DNA of 60,567 nucleotides from Lachnospiraceae bacterium UBA3850 (GCA_002392655.1 DGHK01000058.1:1-60567); one strand, 5' to 3'. Counted from the stretch's first letter, positions 33,711 through 43,498 are shown. Made by a program: numbers and translations. Notes: generated by a model from the letters alone, not told the origin.

Positions 33711-34589
33711 ATGATCAAATCAAAATCAAGAAAAATTGCAAAGATTCTTTTATTTACACTTCCGGCTATGGTGCCGATGGTAATCTTCTGGATATATCCG
33801 ATAGTGAAGAGCGGCTGGCTAAGCTTTACAGACTGGGATTATATGAGTCCAAGCTACAGCTACGTCGGTGCTGAGAATTATACAGATGTATTTGCAAATG
33901 AAGGTTTCTGGTCAGCTCTCAGCAACACAGCAGTCTTTGCTATAGGAACCATGATTCCGACACTTGTTTTAGGTCTTTTCGTAGCGCTTCTTTTAAACAG
34001 CAAGATAAAAGGAAAGTCGATATACCGTTTTCTGGTATTCTCACCATGGATAACTCCTACAGTTGCAATATCTATAGTATGGAGCTGGATATTCCAGCCA
34101 AAGGGCGGACTTGCAAATGAGTTGCTCGGTCTGCTGGGGCTTCCGGCATCTCAGTGGATGACCAGCAGCAGCACGGCGATGCTTTCAGTAATCATAGTTA
34201 CAGTTTGGAAGGGTATAGGCTATAGTGCGATATTTTATCTGGTTGCTATGGACAAGATTCCTGAGGATAGATATGAAGCTGCTGCACTTGATGGTGCAAA
34301 CTTCTGGCAGAGGTTGAGATATATAACAATTCCGGGGATATCACCGACTACATTTTTCCTTACTATTATAACAATGGTTGATTCGCTTAAAGCATATGAT
34401 CAGATACAGATTCTTACACAGGGTGGCCCTTCCGGAAGTACAAGGACTCTGACCTATCTGTTCTATCAGCTTGGCTTTGAGCAATTCAAAATGGGTCAGG
34501 CTTCAGCAGTAGCAATAATAATTGTATTTATAACGGTTACGCTGTCATTGATCCAGTTTAAACTTTCAAAGAAGTGGGTGAATTATTGA
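33711..34589 (+). CDS. Sugar ABC transporter permease (MalF/UgpA type)
   Basis: 292 residues with six TM helices. The EAA loop that contacts the ATPase is EAAALDGANFWQRLRYITIP near residue 185. It is the first gene of a carbohydrate import operon with a second permease and a binding protein but no ATPase, as is usual in Firmicutes sharing an MsmK-type ATPase. No clear Shine-Dalgarno sequence is seen before ATG 33711; the operator repeat occupies that place. Confidence 0.93.
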   Translation: MIKSKSRKIAKILLFTLPAMVPMVIFWIYPIVKSGWLSFTDWDYMSPSYSYVGAENYTDVFANEGFWSALSNTAVFAIGTMIPTLVLGLFVALLLNSKIKGKSIYRFLVFSPWITPTVAISIVWSWIFQPKGGLANELLGLLGLPASQWMTSSSTAMLSVIIVTVWKGIGYSAIFYLVAMDKIPEDRYEAAALDGANFWQRLRYITIPGISPTTFFLTIITMVDSLKAYDQIQILTQGGPSGSTRTLTYLFYQLGFEQFKMGQASAVAIIIVFITVTLSLIQFKLSKKWVNY

Positions 34590-35419
34590 TGAAGAAATTT
34601 ACAACAAATCTACTTAAGCATATGACGCTTGTAGCGATAAGTTTTATCATGGTCTTCCCACTTCTCTGGATGGTTCTCGGTGGACTGAAGACAAGTAAAG
34701 AGGCTATGAATCCTGAGATGATTCTGCCGGATGTCATACATCTGGAAAATGTAATCGATGTGTTCAAAAATTCGCCTCTTATGAAATATATAGGAAACAG
34801 TCTGACTGTTGCAATCATAGCAACATTTATCCAGATAGTGACAGGAGCTATGCTTGCCTATGCATTTTCATTTATAAAGTTTCGAGGAAGAAATGTTCTC
34901 TTCGGAATAGTCATGGCAACATATATGCTTCCGTCATGTGCGACCTACATACCAGCTTATGTGACGCTTGCGAAGATGGGAATGCTCAATTCCAAAACAG
35001 GACTCATCATATCACAGTGTGTAAGCATATTCGGTATATTCCTGCTCAGAACTGCATTCCTGCAGGTTCCGAAAGAGCTAGTTGAAGCTGCAAAGCTGGA
35101 TGGAGCAAATGACTGGAAGATACTCTGGAAGATAATTCTTCCTGTAACCAAGTCTTCATTTGTAACATTTGGACTAATGAGCTTCATATCTCTCTACAAC
35201 AATTATATGTGGCCTTCACTTATCACGAAGGATTCAAATCTCTACCAGGTTGCACAGGGACTCAGAAGCTTCTTTATAGATGATGGTGCATATGGAACCA
35301 ACTGGGCCAAGGTCATGGTTGGAAGCAGCGTCATAGTTATTCCACTTCTTGTGTTATTCGCATTTACTCAGAAGTGGTTCATATCCGGTCTGGCCGGTGA
35401 CAGTGGTGTTAAGGGCTGA
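34589..35419 (+). CDS. Carbohydrate ABC transporter permease (MalG type)
   Basis: 276 residues and six TM helices; the EAA loop EAAKLDGANDWKILWKIILP lies near residue 167. The ATG shares a base with the stop of the first permease (TGATG), so the two are translationally coupled. A GTG at 34574 would add five residues. It forms the heterodimeric channel with the preceding protein. Confidence 0.93.
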   Translation: MKKFTTNLLKHMTLVAISFIMVFPLLWMVLGGLKTSKEAMNPEMILPDVIHLENVIDVFKNSPLMKYIGNSLTVAIIATFIQIVTGAMLAYAFSFIKFRGRNVLFGIVMATYMLPSCATYIPAYVTLAKMGMLNSKTGLIISQCVSIFGIFLLRTAFLQVPKELVEAAKLDGANDWKILWKIILPVTKSSFVTFGLMSFISLYNNYMWPSLITKDSNLYQVAQGLRSFFIDDGAYGTNWAKVMVGSSVIVIPLLVLFAFTQKWFISGLAGDSGVKG

Positions 35420-35497
35420 TGCCTTTAATCATATATGGTTTAAAGTATTAAAAACATCAAGTTTCGGTCTGAGTGATCGAAGGAAAGGGAAAAAGAA

Positions 35498-36877
35498 ATG
35501 AAGAAATCAGATGTTGTAGTAAAGTCAAATGCAAAGCGTGTGGCAGGAGGAGCTATGGCCTCTCTTATGCTGATGGGAGCACTTACAGGTTGTGGAGTCA
35601 GCACATCATCAAAAAGCTCTGATGTAAAAGCTGAGCAGACTGAGCAGCAGACAACAGCAGCAACAAAAACAGATGCAGAGGGTAAGACAGAGGTTGAATT
35701 CTGGTTTGCAGGAGGTAAAACTGCAGTAGGAGTTATCCAGAATATTGTTGATGATTTTAACGCATCACAGGATGAATATTTCGTAAAGTCTGTTACAATG
35801 GCTGATTACGATGAGACATATCAAAAGCTTCAGGCTGGTATAGCAGGAGATGTTGCTCCTGACCTTGCACTTATCGAGGTTGATGCTGCAAGAAATCTGG
35901 CTGACAAGGACCTGCTTACAGATCTTTCTACATATATCGATAATGATAAAGAACTTGATAAGGATGATTATCTCAAGGTTTATTTTGATCAGGGAACAGA
36001 TGGAGACAAGGTTTATGCATTCCCTGCATATGGAACAACACAGGTTATGTACTATAACAAAGAAGTGTTTGATAAAGCTGGTGTAAATCCTGAGGAGATC
36101 AAGACATGGAAGGAACTTGCTGAGGTTTCAAAGGATATCAAGGAAGGTGGATATGCAACATATGGCTGGGAGCCTATGTGGGGCGAGGATAATCTGATCG
36201 ACCTTGCACTTTCAAACGGAGGTAAGGTTCTCAGTGATGATGGAAAAACGGTGCTTATCAATTCAGATGAATGGGTTGAGGTATGGGAAGATGTTCGTAC
36301 ATGGATAAATGATGATGAGATCATGGCTGTTCATTCAGGCGGTCAGGGCTGGGAATACTGGTATGATACTATGGACGATGCAGTCGATGGTACAGCAGGG
36401 GGATATATCGGTTCCAGTGGAGATCAGGCAGACCTCGACTTCTCCATAGTTGGTGCTATGGAGCAGCCTGCCTGGGATGATGATAGTGAATCAGCTCCTT
36501 CAGCAGAGGCAAAGCAGCTTGTATCAGTAAATGCATCTTCAGACGAAGAAAAGAAGGGCGCATATGAGTTCATGAAGTTCTTTACTTCACCTGATAACCA
36601 GGCAACATGGTCTGTTAATACAGGTTATGTATCAGTCAGACAGTCAAGTAAGGATACTGAAGTATTCAAGGAGTATGAGAAGGATCATCCTGAAATCCTT
36701 GTTCCGCTCAGCCAGTCAGCTCATGCATCAGTAAGACCTGTTGATCCTACAGGTGGAGAGATCTATGATGCACTTAAGATTGCAGCAGACAAGGTAGAGC
36801 TCGAAGGAGTATCAGCTAAGGATGCACTTGATGAAGCTGCCGAGAAAGCTCAGAAAGCTCTTGATAAAGTACAGTAA
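35498..36877 (+). CDS. Sugar-binding lipoprotein of the ABC importer (family 1 solute-binding protein)
   Basis: 459 residues. A lipoprotein signal peptide ends at the lipobox LTGC near residue 32, followed by a Ser/Thr/Gln-rich linker. The mature part has the family 1 fold: EVEFWFAGGKTAVGV, YQKLQAGIAGDVAPDLALIEV, and AYGTTQVMYYNKEVFDKAG. It should deliver a mono- or oligosaccharide to the two permeases upstream; the sugar is unknown. Confidence 0.93.
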   Translation: MKKSDVVVKSNAKRVAGGAMASLMLMGALTGCGVSTSSKSSDVKAEQTEQQTTAATKTDAEGKTEVEFWFAGGKTAVGVIQNIVDDFNASQDEYFVKSVTMADYDETYQKLQAGIAGDVAPDLALIEVDAARNLADKDLLTDLSTYIDNDKELDKDDYLKVYFDQGTDGDKVYAFPAYGTTQVMYYNKEVFDKAGVNPEEIKTWKELAEVSKDIKEGGYATYGWEPMWGEDNLIDLALSNGGKVLSDDGKTVLINSDEWVEVWEDVRTWINDDEIMAVHSGGQGWEYWYDTMDDAVDGTAGGYIGSSGDQADLDFSIVGAMEQPAWDDDSESAPSAEAKQLVSVNASSDEEKKGAYEFMKFFTSPDNQATWSVNTGYVSVRQSSKDTEVFKEYEKDHPEILVPLSQSAHASVRPVDPTGGEIYDALKIAADKVELEGVSAKDALDEAAEKAQKALDKVQ

Positions 36878-36929
36878 GATATATGTTTCATCTCTTTCTA
36901 AAAGAATAATAAATAGCGAAGAATTTTAC

Positions 36930-36966
36930 ATCAGGGTGTATCTGTAAAAAGATACACCCTGATTTT
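36930..36966 (+). terminator. Intrinsic terminator after the ABC importer operon
   Basis: A perfect 14-bp stem (36930-36943 with 36950-36963), loop GTAAAA, followed by a short T run. It closes the sugar importer operon. Confidence 0.88.
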
Positions 36967-36992
36967 ACAAATGGGGATTTTTCGTATAAAAT
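36964..36992 (+). promoter_or_regulatory. Promoter of the patatin-esterase-sensor gene group
   Basis: TTTACA (36964-36969), 17-bp spacer, TAAAAT (36987-36992). It starts inside the T run of the preceding terminator, 51 bp before the patatin ATG. Confidence 0.6.
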
Positions 36993-37042
36993 AGAAAGGA
37001 TGTAGATAATATATTCATAAGAATAATAAAAGGGGTTTTATA

Positions 37043-37918
37043 ATGGATAAAAATATAAAAACCGGTTTGGTACTTGAAGGCGGCGGAATGAGAGGTATAT
37101 ATACCTCGGGTGTTTTAGATGAGATGATATTAAATGGGATAAAGGTTGACGGACTTGTTGGTGTGTCAGCCGGTATCATACATGGTATATCCTATGTGTC
37201 TGAGCAGTTTGCGAGAAATATCAGATATTTTGTAAAGTACAGATCAGATAAGAGATTTATGAGCTTCAGCTCTTTGTTTAAAACCGGTGATGTTTGTGAT
37301 GAACAGTTTTGTTATCATGATATCCCGGATGAACTTTATCCGCTTGATTATGAGACCTTCAATAAAAATGCAGCAAAAAAAATTGAGGTATATTCTACAG
37401 CGTCAAACCTTGAGACCGGAAAAGCTGAGTATCTGAGAATAACAGACTTGCAGAATCAGATGGATGCAGTAAGAGCATCCGCATCACTTCCTATTGTTTC
37501 AAGAATAGTTGAATACGATGGTAAAAAATATCTGGATGGAGGTTCTACTGATAGTATTCCGCTTAAGGCTATGCAGGATATGGGCTTCGAGAAGAATATC
37601 GTAGTTCTTACAAGACCTTATGGCTATGTGAAGAAGCCGGACAGAAGTATGCCTCTTATGAAAAAGATATATGGTGATTATCCTGATTATCTTCAGGCAT
37701 GTCGTGAGAGACATCTTATGTATAATGAAGAGCTTCTTTATATCGAAAGGTGTAAGCTTCAAGGAAAAACCTTTGTTATACAGCCAAGCAGAACTATCAA
37801 AATAGCAAGATCTGAAAAGAGTATCGATAAGATAAAGAAGATGTATAAGCTCGGAAGATTTGATGCGATGAATCAGATGGAAGAGATAAAACGTTTTCTT
37901 GAGGAAAGTAGTAAATAA
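37043..37918 (+). CDS. Patatin-like phospholipase/acyl hydrolase
   Basis: 291 residues. The catalytic dyad is Ser42 in GVSAG and Asp165 in LDGGSTD; the oxyanion loop GGGMRGIY lies near residue 13. Cytoplasmic and without TM segments, it is of the YjjU type and probably cleaves acyl chains from phospholipids or related lipids. An AAAAGGGG site precedes the ATG. Confidence 0.9.
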   Translation: MDKNIKTGLVLEGGGMRGIYTSGVLDEMILNGIKVDGLVGVSAGIIHGISYVSEQFARNIRYFVKYRSDKRFMSFSSLFKTGDVCDEQFCYHDIPDELYPLDYETFNKNAAKKIEVYSTASNLETGKAEYLRITDLQNQMDAVRASASLPIVSRIVEYDGKKYLDGGSTDSIPLKAMQDMGFEKNIVVLTRPYGYVKKPDRSMPLMKKIYGDYPDYLQACRERHLMYNEELLYIERCKLQGKTFVIQPSRTIKIARSEKSIDKIKKMYKLGRFDAMNQMEEIKRFLEESSK

Positions 37919-37939
37919 TAATTTCTGAGGTGAAGCTAT

Positions 37940-39511
37940 ATGCGACTAGCACCGATTTTTGCTGACAACATGGTTCTTCAAAGAGATAAAGAGGTTTTGA
38001 TTTTTGGTGAATCAGAATGTTCTGAAATAATCACGGTTAGAATAGATGATATAGAATCTACTTATAATGCTGAAAAAGGGTGGTGGACCTTTGCTTTACC
38101 TGCACACGCGGCAGGCGGACCATATGATATGGTTGTAAAGGCACAGTCTTCAGACCGGTTAAGTGAAGAGGTTGTTATCGGAAATGTCATGTACGGAGAG
38201 GTATTTCTGAATAACGGGCAGTCCAATATCGAGTTTGAATTAAAGGATTGTGAAGGCGGCTTAGAGGCAGTTGAAGAGGATAACTATCCGGATATCAGAT
38301 ATTTTAATGTCTTTAAAACCGGCTCTGTATATGAGGCAGTAAAAAACACGGATTTACTCTCCTGGAAACAGGCGACGGATAAAAACTTTGGTGATATCTC
38401 TGCTGTGGGATACTACTATGCACTGAGACTTCATAAGGAACTCGGTGTAGCAATAGGTATGATTGACTGCTATGTGGGTGGTACATCAATAACCTGCTGG
38501 CTGAGCAGGGAGAGACTTGAAGCAAGCTTATACGGAAAAGCTTATTATGATGAGTACTATGCTATTATAGAAAAGCTTCCGGATAATGTAGTAGAGATAT
38601 ATGAAAAATCAGTTGAGGAATACGAAAAAAAGACTGAGGAGATTCAGCAAAGAATAATGGGGATATCTCCTGCTGAGATAGTTGATGCAATCGGTAAATT
38701 TCCGTGGCCGCCTCCTCAGAGTGTGGATTCTATTTTCAGACCTGCAGCTGTTGAAAGATCAATGCTGAAATCGATTTATCCATACACACTTCGTTCTGTG
38801 GTCTACTATCAGGGCGAGGAGGATGCTGTAAATAATTTCAGTAATCTTGAGAAAACCGGAAAGAATGATTATTATTACAGCTTTCTGGAAGCTCTTATAG
38901 AAGAGTATCGAGCTATGTTTATTGATGATAAGCTTCCTGTGATTTTAATCCAGCTTCCGATGTATATAGAGGACAAGGAAGATAAAAGGGATTGGGCCTA
39001 TATTAGAGAGGCACAGGACAGTTTTTCCAAAAAGCATGAAGGTGTATATCTTACAGCACTTACGGATATGGGTGAATATTTTAATGTTCATCCGCTGGAT
39101 AAAAAGACACCTGGAACAAGAGTGGCAGGAACGATTCTCGAAAGCGTGTTCGATATACCTGTTGGGCTGGAGATGAGCTTTAAAGAAATAACAAGAGAAG
39201 AAGAAAATATAGTATTATACTTCAGTAATACCTATGGAGAAATAAAAACTATGGATAACCTCCTGATTGATATAAGAGGCGAGGTTAAAGATGAAACAGA
39301 GTCTGATACACATGTATACGGATTTGAGATATGTAGTGAAGCCGGAAAGTGGTATCAGCCGAAGGCATGTATAGAGGGTGACAGACTGATTATCAAAGAG
39401 AAGGAAAAGGTAACAGGCGTAAGGTATGGGTTCTTTAATTATGGGAAGGTGAACTTATATAATTCCAAAGGGCTTCCACTTAAACAGTTTAGTTATCGCG
39501 GGGATGTTTAA
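37940..39511 (+). CDS. SGNH-type sialate/carbohydrate O-acetylesterase
   Basis: 523 residues. Ser95 lies in NNGQSN, the nucleophile motif of the sialate O-acetylesterase (SASA) family; CYVGGTSI, YYQGEEDA and His384 in NVHPLDK follow. Without a signal peptide it should act in the cytoplasm on imported acetylated sugars; acetyl-xylo-oligosaccharides are as likely as sialic acid in a plant-wall degrader. The N-terminus (FADNMVLQRDKEVLIFGES) is the beta-sandwich seen in this family. Its stop shares one base with the next start (TAATG). Confidence 0.85.
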   Translation: MRLAPIFADNMVLQRDKEVLIFGESECSEIITVRIDDIESTYNAEKGWWTFALPAHAAGGPYDMVVKAQSSDRLSEEVVIGNVMYGEVFLNNGQSNIEFELKDCEGGLEAVEEDNYPDIRYFNVFKTGSVYEAVKNTDLLSWKQATDKNFGDISAVGYYYALRLHKELGVAIGMIDCYVGGTSITCWLSRERLEASLYGKAYYDEYYAIIEKLPDNVVEIYEKSVEEYEKKTEEIQQRIMGISPAEIVDAIGKFPWPPPQSVDSIFRPAAVERSMLKSIYPYTLRSVVYYQGEEDAVNNFSNLEKTGKNDYYYSFLEALIEEYRAMFIDDKLPVILIQLPMYIEDKEDKRDWAYIREAQDSFSKKHEGVYLTALTDMGEYFNVHPLDKKTPGTRVAGTILESVFDIPVGLEMSFKEITREEENIVLYFSNTYGEIKTMDNLLIDIRGEVKDETESDTHVYGFEICSEAGKWYQPKACIEGDRLIIKEKEKVTGVRYGFFNYGKVNLYNSKGLPLKQFSYRGDV

Positions 39512-42500
39512 TGAGCAGAAAACGAATAGCCCTTCTTCTGGGACAACCGGAGGAGGATTATCAAAGTGGATTTATAGATGGAGTAATGAAAAGGGCATTT
39601 GAAGAAGACTTCGATGTCTGTGTTTTCTCTATGTTTATAAAGTATCAGGATAGCAAGGAAAGGGAGATAGGTGACTCAAACATTTTTAATTTGATTAATT
39701 ATGAAATGTTTGATGCTATCATTATACTTTCTGATACTATACAGACTCCGGGAGTGGAGGATGAATTAGAAGAAAAAATACATAGGTACTTTAGTGGTCC
39801 GGTAGTTTGCATAGACAAGGATAGCAAATATTTCTACAACTTCTGGACTGATGGTTATAGTATGGTATACTCCACTATTTCTCATATGATAGAGGAACAT
39901 GGCTGCAAGGATATAGCGTATCTGACAGGCCGGAAGAATCACGTTCATTCACAGAGGAGACTTGAGGCGTACAGGGATGCTATGAAGGATCATGGGCTGG
40001 ATGTCGATGAGAAAAGAGTCTTTTACGGGGATTTCTGGTATACAAGCGGACTTGGTCTGGCAGAGACTATTTCGCGTAAACGAAGTGATCTTCCTGAGGC
40101 TATAGTATGTGCAAATGATTGTATGGCTATCGGTCTTATAGATGAGCTTACAGCAAGAGGAATAAGAGTACCGGAGGATGTTAAGGTTGCAGGCTATGGA
40201 ACGGGAGTGGAAGGAAAGAGCAGTCCGATTGCTCTTACTTCAACATATATTCCTGCAGAGTATTACGGAATCTATTCGGTAGAATGTCTGATAAAGCTGT
40301 TAAATGGTGAAGCTCCTGATGCTCCAGCTCCTGAGGGAAAGCTTTTCATAGGTGGTACCTGTGGCTGTACTGAGGAGCCGGATGAAAGCTTAAGTAAAAA
40401 AAGAGATGCCTGGATGACAGAGGATTCTGAAGAAGGCTTTTATTCTATCCATAATTACAGTATGGAGGATATGCTTCGAGCTGAAAGCTTCCATGAGTTA
40501 TTTGGAGTAGTTTATGAGAATATTCATTACCTCAGAGGCGTGAAAAGCTTTGATCTCTGTCTGAATGAGGAGTGGCTGAGTGATGATAAAATAATTCAGA
40601 ACAGCTTTCCTGAGTCGGGCTATTCTGCAAAATCCGTAAATGTTCTTTCATACAATGTTTATAATCCATCACTTTGTGGAGTTTCTGATGATAAGATATT
40701 TTATACATCGGAGCTTTTCCCTCACAGCTATAATGATTCCGAGCCATCGTGTTTTCTTATGATGCCTCTAAGCTTTGAGGAAAAATCCTTTGGTTATTCG
40801 ATCATAAGCTATGGTTCTGAGGTGGGCAGAATCGAGGATGTGGTCCGCCACTGGCTGAGAATGATTTCCAGAGGACTTGAGAGCTATAGAAGGCAGCATG
40901 TGATAAGTGCGCTTGAACTCAGAAGCTCATTTAAGGCGGAAAATAAATTCCCTACACGTCTTTACTCAGATGAACAGATAAGATCTCAGGTTGAAAAGCT
41001 TGATGACGATGAGAGGGAAGTGTATGAGATAGTAAGTGAAATACTGGATGAAAATAAATTTATATATCATTTCCAGCCTATTGTAAATGCAGTTGATGGA
41101 GAGATATATTCTTACGAGGCTCTAATGCGTTCTGATTCCAGAAGAAAGGTGTCACCGCTTGATATAATCAAAATGGCGGACCTGATGGACAGACTTAACG
41201 ATGTTGAAAGAGCAACCTTTAAAAATGTACTTCGTATCTTTGATGAGAATAGAGAATGGTTCGAAGGAAAAAAGGTGTTTATTAATAGTATCCCCGGCTG
41301 CAAGATAGAAGGCGAGGAAAGAGAAAGGGGAGGACAGATAATAACCAAATATCCTGACAGCATAGTTGTTGAGCTCACTGAACAGGCTGAGCTGGAGGAT
41401 GATGAGCTTTACACTTTGAAGGCTGAACTTAAAAGCCTGGGACTTGGAATGGCGGTAGATGATTTTGGTACCGGTTATTCAAATGTTGGAAACCTTCTCA
41501 GGTATATGCCGGATTATGTTAAAATCGACCGGTCTCTTATTACTGAGATAGAGAGTAGTCCGCAGAAACAACATTTTGTAAGAGATATAATTGAATTCTG
41601 TCATGCAAATAACATTAAGGCTTTAGCCGAAGGAGTTGAAACTACAGAAGAGCTTTCAACAGTCATCAGACTTGGAGCTGATCTGCTTCAAGGCTTCTAC
41701 CTGTCAAAGCCGGTTCCTGAACCACCTAAGTCTATTGAAAGCAACAAGGTACTTGAAGTAACCAGATATTACAGGGCAATCGAAGAGGAGGCTCAGGATA
41801 CTGAGTACATAGCAGGCAGGACGAGAAGGATATCAGTAAACAATCTCGTTAAGATGAATAAGTCGACTATTGTGATAGGAGCAAAGGACGCAACCTTCAG
41901 AGACCTTACTATAGTTGGAACACCAAATAGTGAAACCAAGCTTCACATCGAGATCCTCGAAGGCTATGATGGAAGACTTACACTTGAAAATGTTAATCTT
42001 ATATCAACTAAAAATCGTCCATGTATTATCTTGGCAGATAATTGCGATATGGCAATCAGTCTTATAGGTGAGAACAGGTTTGTTGGTGGAGGAATACAGG
42101 TTCCTGATACATCAAAGCTAACATTTGATGGTGATAGTAACGGAAACCTCAAGATATTCCTTTCCGGTTATGACAGCTTTGGTATCGGAAACTCTCAGGA
42201 AAAAGGTCATGGACAGATTGATTTCTATCAGGATGGAGAGATATATATAGAGTCAAATGGACAAAATTCCATCGGAATAGGCTCAGGGCTTGGTGGAATG
42301 ACAAGCATTCATAAAGGTAAATATACTATGCTTCTGACCAGTCTTACCGGAGTTGGTATAGGCTCTTTCGAGGGTGATCAGGATATTGTTATAACTGATT
42401 GTGATCTGATGATGAATAACTCCTTCCAAAAAGGAGTATGCATAGGAAGCCTGAATAGCAACACTTCAATAAGTATAGAGAGGTCTCTTGTAAGATGCAC

Positions 42501-42858
42501 CGGTTCAGGTCAGAGAATAGTTATACTGGGCTCCGTAGATGGTGAGAAGGCCATAGTAAACCTAAGAGATATGAACTATCAGAGTGGAATCCGATCAGAT
42601 AATTCCACAGCTGCCGGTTCGCTCATGGGAGCTACCCGGCTGAGGGTTGAAAAGGCGGCATATAAATACAGGGGTGTCGGAAGACAGGCGCTTGTTTACG
42701 GTGGATATAGTGAAGATGTTGATATCGAAATAACCAACGCGAATGTGAGCGTGGACCTTGTATCAGATAATGGAAAGCTGGTATTCGGATCAGAGGATAT
42801 CATCAAAGAGGATTACGTGTTTAAGACTTTAAAAATAAACGGAGAAATAAAAGAATAA
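39511..42858 (+). CDS. LacI-type sensor / GAF-like / EAL phosphodiesterase / C-terminal beta-helix fusion
   Basis: 1115 residues with an unusual order. Residues 4-290 are a LacI/PBP1 sugar-sensor fold (KRIALLLGQPEED, IVCANDCMAIGLIDELTARG) without the DNA-binding HTH. About 320-470 is GAF-like. About 500-735 is an EAL domain with the catalytic set intact (YEALMRS, ELTEQAE, DDFGTGYSN, AEGVETTEE, QGFYLSKP). About 770-1115 is a repetitive beta-rich domain with recurring GIG turns (SFGIGNSQEK, NSIGIGSGLGG, GVGIGSFEGD, GVCIGSLNSN), probably a right-handed beta-helix like carbohydrate-binding surface repeats. There is no signal peptide or TM segment, so all parts are cytoplasmic. It should tie binding of a sugar to c-di-GMP breakdown and is coupled to the acetylesterase gene. 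The beta-helix role is unknown. Confidence 0.82.
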   Translation: MSRKRIALLLGQPEEDYQSGFIDGVMKRAFEEDFDVCVFSMFIKYQDSKEREIGDSNIFNLINYEMFDAIIILSDTIQTPGVEDELEEKIHRYFSGPVVCIDKDSKYFYNFWTDGYSMVYSTISHMIEEHGCKDIAYLTGRKNHVHSQRRLEAYRDAMKDHGLDVDEKRVFYGDFWYTSGLGLAETISRKRSDLPEAIVCANDCMAIGLIDELTARGIRVPEDVKVAGYGTGVEGKSSPIALTSTYIPAEYYGIYSVECLIKLLNGEAPDAPAPEGKLFIGGTCGCTEEPDESLSKKRDAWMTEDSEEGFYSIHNYSMEDMLRAESFHELFGVVYENIHYLRGVKSFDLCLNEEWLSDDKIIQNSFPESGYSAKSVNVLSYNVYNPSLCGVSDDKIFYTSELFPHSYNDSEPSCFLMMPLSFEEKSFGYSIISYGSEVGRIEDVVRHWLRMISRGLESYRRQHVISALELRSSFKAENKFPTRLYSDEQIRSQVEKLDDDEREVYEIVSEILDENKFIYHFQPIVNAVDGEIYSYEALMRSDSRRKVSPLDIIKMADLMDRLNDVERATFKNVLRIFDENREWFEGKKVFINSIPGCKIEGEERERGGQIITKYPDSIVVELTEQAELEDDELYTLKAELKSLGLGMAVDDFGTGYSNVGNLLRYMPDYVKIDRSLITEIESSPQKQHFVRDIIEFCHANNIKALAEGVETTEELSTVIRLGADLLQGFYLSKPVPEPPKSIESNKVLEVTRYYRAIEEEAQDTEYIAGRTRRISVNNLVKMNKSTIVIGAKDATFRDLTIVGTPNSETKLHIEILEGYDGRLTLENVNLISTKNRPCIILADNCDMAISLIGENRFVGGGIQVPDTSKLTFDGDSNGNLKIFLSGYDSFGIGNSQEKGHGQIDFYQDGEIYIESNGQNSIGIGSGLGGMTSIHKGKYTMLLTSLTGVGIGSFEGDQDIVITDCDLMMNNSFQKGVCIGSLNSNTSISIERSLVRCTGSGQRIVILGSVDGEKAIVNLRDMNYQSGIRSDNSTAAGSLMGATRLRVEKAAYKYRGVGRQALVYGGYSEDVDIEITNANVSVDLVSDNGKLVFGSEDIIKEDYVFKTLKINGEIKE

Positions 42859-42877
42859 GGTAAAGCAGATTATTATT

Positions 42878-43462
42878 ATGGATTTGATGTTTTTTATTAC
42901 AGTAGTTTTACTGGGGATAGGGCTTTCGATGGATGCTTTTTCCACATCTGTTGTAAATGTGGTAAGCTTTCCTGAGTCTAAAGGGACAAAGGCTGTAAGA
43001 TGTGCCTTTGCATATATGCTTTTCCAGTTTGTGTTCTTTATGCTTGGCTGGGCTATTATACATGCAGTTGCCACTAAGTTTAAAATACTATATTATTTTA
43101 TGCCGTGGCTTGCACTTCTTTTTCTGCTCAGAAGCGCGTGGAGTCTGATAGTTGATGGTGTTATCTCTCTTGATGAAGACAAGGTTCAGGATGCTGAGCT
43201 TGACTTTAAAGAGGTTACGATTCAAGGGATAATGTCTTCGCTAGATGCACTGAGCATGGGGTTTGTAACGGCTTACTTCAGCTTTAAGGATGCTCTTTTG
43301 GCTGGGCTTATAGTCGGAGCTATTACATTTTTCATAAGTATATATGGCTTTTGGGCAGGCGAAAAACTTGGTGTGAGAGTGACGGGAAAAACAGCAATTA
43401 TTGGAGGGCTTATTCTTGCGGCTATCGGAATCAAGATAGTTGTAGAGTTTATATTCTTTTAA
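42878..43462 (+). CDS. mntP: Manganese efflux pump MntP
   Basis: 194 residues and six TM helices. The two related halves carry the conserved Asp motifs SMDAFSTS (residue about 18) and SLDALSMG (about 123). MntP exports Mn2+. It lies 19 bp after the EAL fusion gene, leaving no room for the yybP-ykoY Mn2+ riboswitch common upstream of mntP. Confidence 0.9.
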   Translation: MDLMFFITVVLLGIGLSMDAFSTSVVNVVSFPESKGTKAVRCAFAYMLFQFVFFMLGWAIIHAVATKFKILYYFMPWLALLFLLRSAWSLIVDGVISLDEDKVQDAELDFKEVTIQGIMSSLDALSMGFVTAYFSFKDALLAGLIVGAITFFISIYGFWAGEKLGVRVTGKTAIIGGLILAAIGIKIVVEFIFF

Positions 43463-43498
43463 GATAATGTACTATTCTAATATGAATCAGGTAGGAAA

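Noticed and set aside
33656..33874. 72-codon frame over the start of the first ABC permease
   Set aside because: It overlaps the promoter, operator and permease gene in another frame; the permease has clear family motifs.
42859..42877. Possible Mn2+ (yybP-ykoY) riboswitch before mntP
   Set aside because: Only 19 bp separate mntP from the preceding gene; no aptamer can fit.
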